Source of the DNA: Oryzias latipes
Lineage: Eukaryota > Chordata > Actinopteri > Beloniformes > Adrianichthyidae
Assembly (NCBI RefSeq): GCF_002234675.1
Contig: NC_019870.2
Span: 248,001 to 312,000 of the forward strand
Length of the DNA: 64,000 nucleotides
Reading direction: 5' to 3'
Position numbers and translations under genes: made by a program. Shown here in pieces: positions 33,797 through 45,200 of this stretch; the first letter of the stretch is position 1, and each line of letters opens with the position of its first letter. Below the pieces are notes generated by a model, which searched no databases, was not told the DNA's origin, and saw only the letters and a list, made by a program, of their open reading frames with translations.

Positions 33797-34168
33797 GAAG
33801 TTACTGCAGCTATCTCGGCACCGGAGAACCGAGCGTCACGCGCGCACGCGGCACCACTTCCTGCTTTTGCTCGTCCACCGCTGCAGTGCCGCCTGCTGGA
33901 CCGGAGGAACCGCAGCAGGGCGCGTGGGTCCCTCACCTGTCACTCAAAGTCCTCTGGCCAATGGAACCAGACGCTGCAGAAGCCCCGCCCACCAGGAGAA
34001 ACAGAAAGGAGGAGAACCAGAAGAACTTTGGACTGTGAGCCAAAGCGATGAAGTTACAGAAACTGTTCAGGTTCTGGTTTTCTCTTGTTTAAGCTGAGAT
34101 CAAAGTTCAGCAGCTGTGGTTTCACGGTCATTGTGATGTGCCTGTGGTGCATCTTGGGAGTTTTCTCT
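33797..34168 (-). promoter_or_regulatory. MOCS2 5' UTR and promoter region
   Basis: Directly upstream of the MOCS2A start. The first 150 nt are CpG-rich (GAGCGTCACGCGCGCACGC). No TATA box was seen. It is enclosed by the inverted-repeat arms at 33495-33605 and 34169-34350. Assigned by position and composition only. Confidence 0.45.
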
Positions 34169-34350
34169 GGGCGTCACGTGGTCAGCATAGACTGTATCAG
34201 AGAACTGGACTGTGGTCCTATTGTCGGGGGGGGGGACTTCAGAAATGTCCCAGATAGGGCGGCGGCGTGGGCCCGATGGACGCCACGAACAGTCCTGGAG
34301 TACCAGAACCGGTACGAATCGGACCAGAATCGACAAAGACTGATGTAGAC
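34169..34350 (-). repeat. Inverted repeat, right arm, upstream of MOCS2
   Basis: Reads GGGCGTCACGTGGTCAGC, then a G tract, then CGGACCAGAATCGACAAAG. It is the inverted partner of 33495-33605, with about 70 extra bases between the G tract and the outer match. Confidence 0.85.
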
Positions 34351-36298
34351 CTTTGTATCAAAGTATGATTCACAGCTTTAGATTTGTTTTATTTTAATCT
34401 CATTTTGTTTAAGTTTGTATTTTTGTGTCATTGTGTATTCTTTTACTTAATTTAATTGTTGTCTACACAATAAAACAACGACTTGTACTACTTCCTGTCT
34501 GTGTTCACTGATGACTGCAGAGGTTCAACAAACACAGATGATGGGAGCACAGGTTGTACTGAAAGACGGCGTGGTGGGGGGGCTGCTCTCTCTGTCCCTC
34601 CGTGCCTCCCGGCTATCTGGCGTTGGGGCCCCCGTGGCGCTGTGATTGCCCTGCGGGCGGTTGTTGGGGGGGGTCCTGGCTGCCGCTGCTGCTACGGCGG
34701 GGGTCTTGGTGTGGGGATGGCCGGACATCCCATCATCCACTTTAGAGGAACATAAAGATCCACTGGAGCACAGGTGCTGTCTCACCTTTGAACAAATGTT
34801 TCACGTGTCGGTCCCAATGCACACGTCTGTGTGTGTGTGTGGACATCAGTTGTGTTGTGTACATGCTGACATGTTTTGTTTGTGGGCATTTTTGGAGCCA
34901 ACAGGTATGTTTGTGGGATTTAACAATAATGGACTGGATGTTTCTGCTTTTCCGGACGCTCAAATGGCTTATGATGTGTCCATCATTCATTCATACTTGT
35001 TGATGGTCTCTACTGATGCAGCCTCAGCGGCCCTGGAGCCACTGTAGGTGTGTGTGTGGACAGGCCCCGCCCCCTTCGGATTTACACTACTTTTGAACCT
35101 GACTGTAATGATTGTAAACATCCAGCAACTTGTTTCTTTATGCTGCTTCACGGTTCTACCCCCCCTCTTCTTTAATCACCCTCCTACCCCCGGCATCCCT
35201 CTCTCTTCTTCCCTTCTTTTCTTTTCCGTCTAGTCCAACTACAGACTGTTACAGATAAAAGTACGATGAATACGTGGCCCACGGGAGCATAAACGTTTTA
35301 CATTTCTTAAAATTAAAACTAGTGTATTTATTCATATCTAGGGGGAATCAGACTTGAAATATGGTCATCTTTACATTAGGACTTAAACACTGTCTATATA
35401 ACTTAACCTGACAGAATCAAATGTAAAAGGATTTATGCTAAAGTAACAAACAAACATATGTTTCTATGCAGCTGGAATTGTCACTTTAAACAGTTATAAT
35501 AAATAAATAATGAGTTATTTAATATTAAGGAGTAGTTACATTTATTTGTCATTACATTTAGTTACATGTATAAGTTACATGTGGCCCTTTGAGGACAGAC
35601 ACTATGCTGATGTGGCCCCCGGTGAGAATGAGTCTGACCCCAGTGACCTAGTGTCAAATGTTTCCTGACCTCTAATGCAACAGGAAATCTGTGCAACACA
35701 AGAAGCTTTCAGCTCTCGTCTGTCTGCTCAGCTGTTGTCACATTTTCACGTTACAACAGAAATGAGGTTTTTGTGGATCTGCAGAAAAGATTTAAAGACA
35801 GTTTTAATAAAACCTTTTTAAAACAAACATGTTTGGTTTTTTACACATTTCTTTCTGAAGTATTTCTGTGTTTTTGTACAAACTCTGTCGACGAGAAAAG
35901 ATTGTATCAAAACACAAACTTTATTAAAAATCTTCACAGACAGAGAAATATTTCCCGTTGATTCAGATTCTGTGAACTGTAAGAAAATAATCTACATTTA
36001 AAAAACAGTAGCAAGTTTTCCCAGAATTCCCTTCAGAAACAAGATTTGAAAAAAATCACCCAAAAACTTCACCCCAGGTTGAAGATAATCCACAGCAGTT
36101 AAAGACTGTTGCCATGGAAACCCTCTACATTCACACGGCTTCAGTGTTTCCTCTGAATAAATATTTCATGGCTTTTATTTTTCTGTTTCCTTCTGGGTTT
36201 CAGCAGGTCATGGTCTTTCAGTGTTCTCTGATTGGACGGCGGCGCCTCCAGGCCTCTCCTCATTGGCTGCAGTGGTTACGCACAGACCGGTTCAGGGT
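34351..36298. other. Intergenic DNA between MOCS2 and MAN2A
   Basis: Contains a G-rich block (34565-34760, with GGGCCCCCGTGGCGCTGTG), a GT-rich stretch (34820-34900) and AT-rich sequence to 36000; parts look like dispersed repeats but were not classified. The segment from about 35900 to 36298 is the likely MAN2A 3' UTR. No other gene was seen. Confidence 0.45.
35920..35925 (-). terminator. Candidate MAN2A polyadenylation signal
   Basis: TTTATT on the plus strand (AATAAA in the transcript), about 375 nt after the MAN2A stop. Another copy lies at 36174-36179. Confidence 0.4.
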
Positions 36299-39200
36299 TT
36301 AGTCGAGAACCGCACGGAACGCCGCGATCTCCATCGGCCCCAGCTTGGCGAGCCGGGGCGGCTGCTGCTGCCGGGCAGACGTGGGCTCGTCGTGGTCACG
36401 CAGCAGCGTGAGGCCGGAGCGGCGGATGGAGCGGAACTGAAGAGGAGAGAAGAGGTCGTCCAGGTTCACCTGCGGGGGGCGGGACCAAAAGACCATCATC
36501 CAATCTGAACACCTCACAACCAAAACCGTCTTTGTGCTCCACGCACCTCCTCGTGCGCACTCCATGTGCACTGTGGCGGTGGCTCAGGGGCGGAGCTACA
36601 TTCAAAGCCTTTCCTGTGAAGGAGCAGAGCCACTTCCTGTGAAGGAGCTCCGGTTTCCTGTCGAGAGACAGACGGCTGGTAAAGAACGCCAGCGTTAAAG
36701 ACACAGAGGAAGCGTGGCTAACAGCGCCAGAAACGGCACCTGATTCCAACAGACCACACCCACTGAGTCACCCCAGTGAGAACGTCTCAGACCTTTTGGT
36801 GACCTGGACCGCGACCAGAACCAGCTGGAACCCCATCAATGCTGTTACCTTCCAGCAGGCCTGTTTCCGTTAGCCAGTTCAACAAGCCGGCTGAAATGTC
36901 GCTAAAGCGCACGTGGTGTAGCGGTTAGCACTCGTGCCCCACCACCACAAGGCACACACTCTTAGGTGGCCAGGAGTCTGCTGAAAACAAGCGTAGCTGT
37001 GAAAACGGGACGCAAGGCAAGGATTCCACGCCGTTTACACTCAGACGAACAAGAACCACGGATTTATGGTGGTGACGGAGCGGCGGGGAAAACTGCACTT
37101 CAGGTGTGCTTCTTACCTCTTCAGCCTCCAGGGTCCGCAGGTTCAGCAGGTGAACATCACACGGCAGTGACGAGTGCAGAGGCAGGAAGGGGCGGAGCTT
37201 TGGAAGCTGGATGTCGCTCTGGGCAAACATGATTATCGGCGGGTGGCAGAGGGAGAGCGACTCCAGGTGGGCGAGCAGAGAGAGGTGATCAATAGTAGCT
37301 CCTCCCACTTCCTGTTGGAAGAAATGGAACCAGGCAAAAGAGAAACTTTGGTCAAACAAAGCGGGAAAGCCGAGCTGCAGACACACAGATGTCGTGTCAG
37401 GTACCCCCGCCCTTACCTGAACTGCCCTCCGGTCCTCCAACAACAGGTGATACAGACTTCCCGTCAACTTGTTATCGGTCACTCCCTGGCCCAGGCCGCG
37501 GTTATCGTCCTGCTGCAGGCGGCGGTCCAGTATCACCTCTAGCTCACCTGTGAAGGGGAGGGGTCACTGTCAAGTCCTCTACCGAGTGAGGAGGTGGCGG
37601 CAGCGGTCGGAGTGTGACTCACCTGACTGCAGCGACGCCGCGGCCTGGCTCTGCGCCGACAGCAGCGTCAGACGACTGAGTGAGTCCTGCAGGAAGGAGG
37701 AGGAGCTCATCGGGTAGAAGTTGGCCTGCAGGGGGAGCTTCTTCAGAGTCCGGCGCTGCTGCATCTGCACCCGTCAGTAGGGGACCAATGAGCACACAGC
37801 TCAGCAGTGACATCACAGTTCTGCTTAAAGAAACGCTGCTAATAACCTGGAAGCCGTTGAGGTCGGTGTAGAAGCGGTTGCTGCTGGCGACATCGCTTTC
37901 AAGTCGCATGACGAGCTCCCGGTTGGTTTCAGCTCTGATATCCACCATGTTGGAAATTTCAATGGATTTCCCAGAATGCCCTGGGGGAGATTCGAGGCTC
38001 TTATTATGCCATTAAAGATCAACACTCATAAAAATAAATGAGAAGGGTGAATATTTCTGAATAGGGAAACATGACCTTTGACCTCTCAAGCAGCTTCTTG
38101 TACAGTTTGTATAAGTTCAGGCTGAACCTGACAGACACTGCGAAGGGCAAAGCCTGCCCTGTAAAAGAGGACGGCTCTTACCTTCCAGGTGGAAGAGGCG
38201 GACTGTGTGTGTGACGTGCTGAAAACAGGAAGTGATGTCAGAGAAGATGGGACCCCTGGAGACCCGGACCAGGGGGGGCTCAGAGGAGTAGGGCTGCGTG
38301 GGGGAAGGATGAAGGTCAGGAGAACAGAGGATGCATCACGGTCAGATGTGCAGATCTCACCTGTGCCCCCCCCTGCCCAGGCAGGAACAGGTACGCACCA
38401 CTCTTGTCCCTGTTTGTTGTGGTTCCATACCACAGAAACTTCACCTGGACCCGGCGGACCAGACCGGAAGAGAGGCGGAGCTTCTGCGGTTGAGAACAAA
38501 AGAAGAACCAGCAGAACAAAGATAAACCTCAACAACCGCTCCAAATAAAGAAACACCACCAAACATGAAACCCTACGAATCGATGGAAACGCTTTAGAGA
38601 ATCTGAAGAGCAGATCAGACTTTTATTTTGAAAGGTCGAACCTGCAGCAGGCCTGTTTCCGGTGAGCTCCATATCTGAAGGTGCTTGTTGCTAAGCGACA
38701 GATGGGTCTGAGCTTCAGCTGCTTCCAGGCGGGACAGCTGAAAGTGCTGGGAGGCTATGCTTGGGCGGTTGCCGTGGCGATGGATGACATAAGTGGAGCG
38801 TGGGGTGGAGCCCGCTGGTGCTTTGGTCACATGATACACGGTTAGCGACAGAGGTGGAAGTTCAGCAACGAAGGAGAGCTGGGAAAAAAGACGGAGTCAA
38901 ATGGAGCTGCTGGGATCAGGCGAGCCGTTGTTGATCAGCGCTTCACCTGGAAGGCCTGAGAGGACACCTGCTGTGGCTCCACCCACACTGCAGATATCTG
39001 GACAGGCATTGGCTGAGCCGTCTCTGAGTCGACAACACGAGCGTCCGGAGAGCTGACCACAACGCTGATGACAGAGGAGCGGCGCTGCTCTGTCGGGTTG
39101 TAGACGATCAACACCCTGAAACCACGATCAATAACTGTGAGCGACTCACAGCGACCCATTCGCTGGTTTCTCCCATTCACTGAGATCTCCCATTCACTGA

Positions 39201-42200
39201 TTTCTCCCATTCCCTGAGATCTCCCATTCACTGAGATCTCCCATTCACTGAGATCTCTCATTCACTGATTTCTCCCATTCCCTGAGATCTCCCATTCACT
39301 GAGATCTCCCATTCACTGATTTCTCCCATTCACTGAGATCTCCCATTCACTGATTTCTCCCATTCACTGAGATCTCCCATTCACTGATTTCTCCAATTCC
39401 TTGAGATCTCCCATTCACTGAGCTCTCTCATTCCCTGAGATCTCCCATTCACTGATTTCTCCCATTCCCTGAGATCTCCCATTCCCTGAGATCTCCCATT
39501 CCCTGAGATCTCCCATTCACTGATTTCTCCCATTCACTGAGATCTCCCATTCACTGATTTCTCCCATTCACTGAGATCTCCCATTCACTGATTTCTCCCA
39601 TTCCTTGAGATCTCCCATTCACTGAGATCTCTCATTCACTGATTTCTCCCATTCACTGAGATCTCCCATTCCCTGATTTCTCCCATTCCCTGATATCTCC
39701 CATTCACTGAGAACTCTCATTCACTGATTTCTCCCATTGACTGAGATCTCCCATTGACTGAGATCTCTCATTCACTGATTTCTCCCATTCACTGATTTCT
39801 CCCATTCACTGATTTCTCCCATTCCCTAAGATCTCCCATTCCCTGAGATCTCCCATTCCCTGAGATCTCCCATTCCCTGAGATCTCCCATTCACTGAGAT
39901 CTCCCATTCACTGATTTCTCCCATTCCCTGAGATCTCCCATTCACTGATTTCTCCCATTCACTGAGATCTCCCATTGACTGAGCTCTCTCATTCACTGAT
40001 TTCTCCCATTCACTGAGATCTCCCATTCACTGATTTCTCCCATTCCCTGAGATCTCCCATTCACTGATTTCTCCCATTCACTGAGATCTCCCATTGACTG
40101 AGCTCTCTCATTCACTGATTTCTCCCATTCCCTGAGATCTCCCATTGACTGAGCTCTCTCATTCACTGAGATCTCCCATTCACTGAGATCTCCCATTCAC
40201 TGATTTCTCCCATTCTCTGAGATCTCCCATTCACTGAGATCTCCCATTCACTGATTTCTCCCATTCACTGATTTCTCCCATTCACTGAGATCTCCCATTC
40301 ACTGATTTCTCCCATTCACTGAGATCTCCCATTCACTGATTTCTCCCATTCCTTGAGATCTCCCATTCACTGAGATCTCTCATTCACTGATTTCTCCCAT
40401 TCACTGATATCTCCCATTCCCTGATTTCTCCCATTCCCTGATATCTCCCATTCACTGAAATCTCTCATTCACTGATTTCTCCCATTCCCTGAGATCTCCC
40501 ATTCACTGATTTTTCCCATTGACTGAGATCTCCCATTGACTGAGCTCTCTCATTCACTGATTTCTCCCATTCCCTGAGATCTCCCATTCACTGATTTCTC
40601 CCATTCCCTGAGATCTCCCATTCACTGATTTCTCCCATTCACTGATTTCTCCCATTCCCTGAGATCTCCCATTCACTGATTTCTCCCATTCCCTGAGATC
40701 TCCCATTCACTGATTTCTCCCATTCACTGATTTCTCCCATTCCCTGAGATCTCCCATTCACTGATTTCTCCCATTCACTGAGATCTCCCATTGACTGAGC
40801 TCTCTCATTCACTGATTTCTCCCATTCATTGAGATCTCCCATTCACTGATTTCTCCCATTCTCTGAGATCTCCCATTCACTGAGATCTCGTTGTCTCGGT
40901 CCCTCTCTCACTCCACAGCAGCTCTAGTCCACAGTCTCTTTACCTCCCGTATCGATTACTGTAACTCTCTTCTTTCTAGACTTCCTCAAAATCCTCTGGA
41001 AGCTTCAACTGGTTCAAAATTCAGCTGCTGGAATAAGAACCCAAACCCCCTCCATTCACCACATTACGCCCATCTTACAGCAGCTTCATTGGTTACCAGC
41101 ACTTCACCGGATCACTTACACTATCCTCATCTTAACCTTTAAAGCCCTCCACACCCTCGCCCCTCCATATCTGCCAGGGCTCCTGACTGTTGCTCCTCCC
41201 ACTCGCTCCCTCAGATCCTCCTCCTCCCTTCGTCTCATTACCATGGGGGGCAGAGCATTCAGCAGCTCCGCCCCCAAACTCTGAAACTCCCTCCCCTCTG
41301 ATCTACAAAATATGGACTCACTCTCTCAGTTTGCCAACACCTGAAAACTCACCTTTTTCATTCAGCACGTAATATTTAAACTGCTGTTTTAACTGGTAAC
41401 TTATTTTGTGCTTTGTGGACTTTTGTTGCTGTATTTTTATGTTTTTACATATTTTTTCGTACTGTGAGGCGACCTTGAGTGTCCAGAAAGGCGCCATATA
41501 AATAAAATGTTTTATTATTTATCTGCCTGCTGTTAAGCCACGCCCCTTACCTGGGCTCATCACTGAGCACGAGTGGCGTCTTCTGGGGCAGAGCATCCTG
41601 TGCTGAGATCACGTCATCCTGAAAAAGGATGACAGCTTGGGTCAGAAGCTGACACGTCACCGCTCAGTCCGGTAACGTCAAACAGACGTGGGCGACACCG
41701 TTTGCAGGAAAGGTTTCGACTGGTCATGGTGGTACTGGTTCTTGTCCAGGAGGAGGAGCCAGTGGGCGGAGCTCTGCTGCACCTGGCGCAGGTGGAGGAT
41801 AGCGTGGAACAACCTGCGGAACAGGCATGCATTCAGATGGAGCAGCGTGTGACACGCATATGTGTGAGGCTGACGCAATGCAAGCAAACCACGACACCAC
41901 GCTAACAACACGCTAACATGTGAGTGATGGACACTAGGGTTAGATGTAACGTTAGAGGACAGATGCAATGGGAGGCTAATGCTAAATGCTCACACTACAG
42001 GAGATGGTACCTGTTCCTGTTGCCATGACGACGCCATCCTTCAGCAGAGAGCATGGAAGAAAAGATGAAAGAGGCTAAAGCTAAAGCTGACATCTGTGAT
42101 CATATGTTCATGTCTGCTCAGGTGTCCACCATGGTCACAGCTGATCAGAGACTCCGACTCAACAGGTGGAAAAGGTTCAGGTGAGTAAAACGGTGACGGC

Positions 42201-45200
42201 AAAAGCCCAACCCACAAACGCCGTCAGCAGTCTGATGATCTGCATCATCGGATGTTTGGGACTGCAGCCTTCAGCTTCGGTGACAGATTCAAGTTAAGAG
42301 GGGCGGGGCTTCCTCCAAGTGAGAAACTCTTTGAATGCCCCCCCCCCCCCCCCCCCTTCAGGAACTGCACTTGTGTTTCTGTTCTAACAGAAACAAAGTT
42401 CTGAGTTCTGAGCGCCTGTCACTTTAAACAAACATCTGAACCTGACATCTCCTCAGTTTGGGTTTGCTTCTGCAGGAACCAGAGGAGAAGACATCAACCA
42501 GAAGCTTCCTGGGGAGGTCCCAGTCTCCCCTGCTGTCTCTGGTTTAACTTCTCCGATTTTTGGAAGCAGGAACACTCGCTATCAAAGCTTCCACCTTCGC
42601 CGCGCTTCAAACGTTCTGACAGTTTTGTTCTTCTGGAGACAAACTTCGGTTTGATGGTCCACGAGGTACTGCTCCACCTCTGCTCTTCGCTCACACAACC
42701 ACCTTAGGAAGGACATCACTTCCTGCTGACCACCCACCTCGTGCCGTAATCCACCACCACCGGATCTCGCCCAGTACCGGTGATGCCGTCATGATGCTGG
42801 AACAGTCCCAGGTTCCGCCTCCCTTCCACCAAGCGCTGGAAGTGTTCCCGTGCCGGAAACCCTACAACAAGGTCGCCATGGAAACGACGCATTTCAGCCA
42901 GTGTGAGGCTGAAAAGGATTTCTGTGGCTCTGCAGAACAAAATGACCAGCATAAGAAGAACGGCAGGAAAAGCAGGAAGCACACTGACCACACCTGTTCA
43001 CCTGAGTGTGGACTCCAGAGCTCTGTCCAGCCGCTTGTAGAAAGGTCGTGATGTGTAGTAGCCACTCCAATAGTGGTCGTCTCTGTCAGCGTAGGTGAAA
43101 AAGTCCCCGCTTAGCGTCGGTAAGCTGGTTTCCGTGGCACTGAGGCGTCGATGAAGGGCGGAGAAGTAATCGGACAGCGTGCCGAAGCGCGCCTGAAACA
43201 CGTAACCACAATCTAAGCAAAGCATTACCTGATTACAGTCTAAAATCTGAATACAGTCCATAGTCTGATTACAGTCCATAGTCTGATGACAGTCCATAGT
43301 CTGATTACAGTTCCTAGTCCAATTACAGTCCATAGTCTGATGACAGTCCATAGTCTGATTACAGTCCATAGTCTGATTAAAGTCCATATAGTCCAAAGAC
43401 CGATTACAGTTTCTAGTCCGATTACAGTCCATAGTCTGATTACAGTTTAAATAGTCCATAGTCTGATTACAGTCCATAGTCTGATTACAGTCCATATAGT
43501 CCAAAGACCAATTACAGTTCCTAGTCCGATTACAGTCCATAGTCTGATTACAGTTTAAATAGTCCATAGTCTGATTACAGTCCATAGTCTGATTACAATC
43601 CATAGTCTGATGCAGTCCATAGTCTGATTACAGTCCATATTCTGATTACAGTCCATAGTCCGATTACATTTCATAGTCTGATTACAGTCCATACAGTCCA
43701 TAGTTCGATTACAGTTCCTAGTCCGATTACAGTCCATAGTCTGCTTACAGTCCATAGTCTGATTACAGTCCATATAGTCCATAGTCCGATTACAGTTCCT
43801 AGTCCGATTACAGTCCATAGTCTGATTACAGTCCATATAGTCCAAAGACCGATTACAGTTCCTAGTCCAATTACAATCCAGAGTCCGATGACAGTCCATA
43901 GTCTGATTACAGTCCATATAGTCCAAAGACCGATTACAGTTCCTAGTCCGATTACAGTCCATAGTCTGATTACAGTCCATATAGTCCAAAGACCGATTAC
44001 AGTTCCTAGTCCGATTACAGTCCATAGTCTGATTACAGTCCATAGTCTGATTACAGTCCATATAGTCCAAAGACCGATTACAGTTCCTACTCCGATTACA
44101 GTCCATAGTCTGATTACAGTCTAAATAGTCCATAGTCTGATTACAGTCCATAGTCCGATTACAGTTCCTAGTCCAATTACAGTCCATAGTCTGATGACAG
44201 TCCATAGTCCGATTACAGTTCATAGTCTGATTACAGTCCATAGTCCGATGACAGTCCACAGTCTGATTACAGTCCATAGTCTGATTACAGTCCATAGTCC
44301 GATTACAGTTCATAGTTTGATTACAGTCCATTGTAGACGTTTGTTTTTTCATCAATCACGTTACTTCAGTATAACACAGAATATTCAGCATTTTTATACA
44401 CTTTTCATGTTACCGTGCCGGGTCAACCCCAGTACAGGGAATAAAGAACAAAGTTCAGTAGAGACAGGTAATGGCTCAAAAAAATGGAGCGCTGAGAAAC
44501 ATGGTCAGTGTTCAGGTTGGTTGGTGGAAAACCGAAAGTTGCCCCTCACCTTAATGTGGAGTTCTGGGTGCTGGTCAAAATAGTCAAAGAGCTTCTGGTA
44601 GTTGTTAAACTGAGCATCCCACTCGCCGGACTCCACATACCGGAAGTCATCTCCCAGAGGAACCAGAAGAACCGGGATGCGGAACAGGCGGGACTTCTGT
44701 CGGTACTGATCCAGCAGCACGTGAGCTCTAGAGGAGATTAAGTCGGATCAGAACCAGTAACAGAAAGGTCCTCCTCTGGGAGGAGCTACTCACCTTTCCT
44801 TCACGTTCTTCTCTGTGATTGGCTGTGGGGGGATCCTCCAGGGGCAGGAAGTGCGCCCCCCCGGCAGACGGTAGAAGTCGAACTGGCAGCAGACGGCCGG
44901 GTTCGGGCCGCATGTGTGCGGCACATCGTAGCTGTAGAAAGGCATCATGTGGCACGTGATGTCACTGCTGTGGGAGGAGTCTGAAACAGGCAGGTGGAGT
45001 CAGGTGGACAGCAGGGTCATTGATGTTTGTTAACTTGAGATAAACATGACGTCATGTTTTCTTACCCCAACTCTGTCGCCATAGGAACTCCAATGTTTTC
45101 TTTTGGGCAAAATGCTTCTTGACAGCATAATGGATCCTTTGGATGACCATGTTACGTAGACCCGCCCCCTTCAATAAGTAGGTCATAGAGGGGGAGTGGC

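Noticed and set aside
34483-35047. Plus-strand frames of 90-133 codons as a small gene
   Set aside because: G-rich and GT-rich low-complexity DNA, no domain, no splice structure, and opposite-strand frames of similar length.
36910-36955. Possible tRNA gene or SINE (GTGTAGCGGTTAGCACTCGTGCC)
   Set aside because: Only a box A-like head is present; no box B or cloverleaf pairing follows. At most a stub of the SINE family seen at 8985.
43555-44355. 266-codon minus-strand frame rich in Asn, Cys and Met, taken at first as a secreted repetitive protein
   Set aside because: It is an 18-bp minisatellite; length divisible by three explains openness on both strands, and it lies between two in-phase MAN2A exons.
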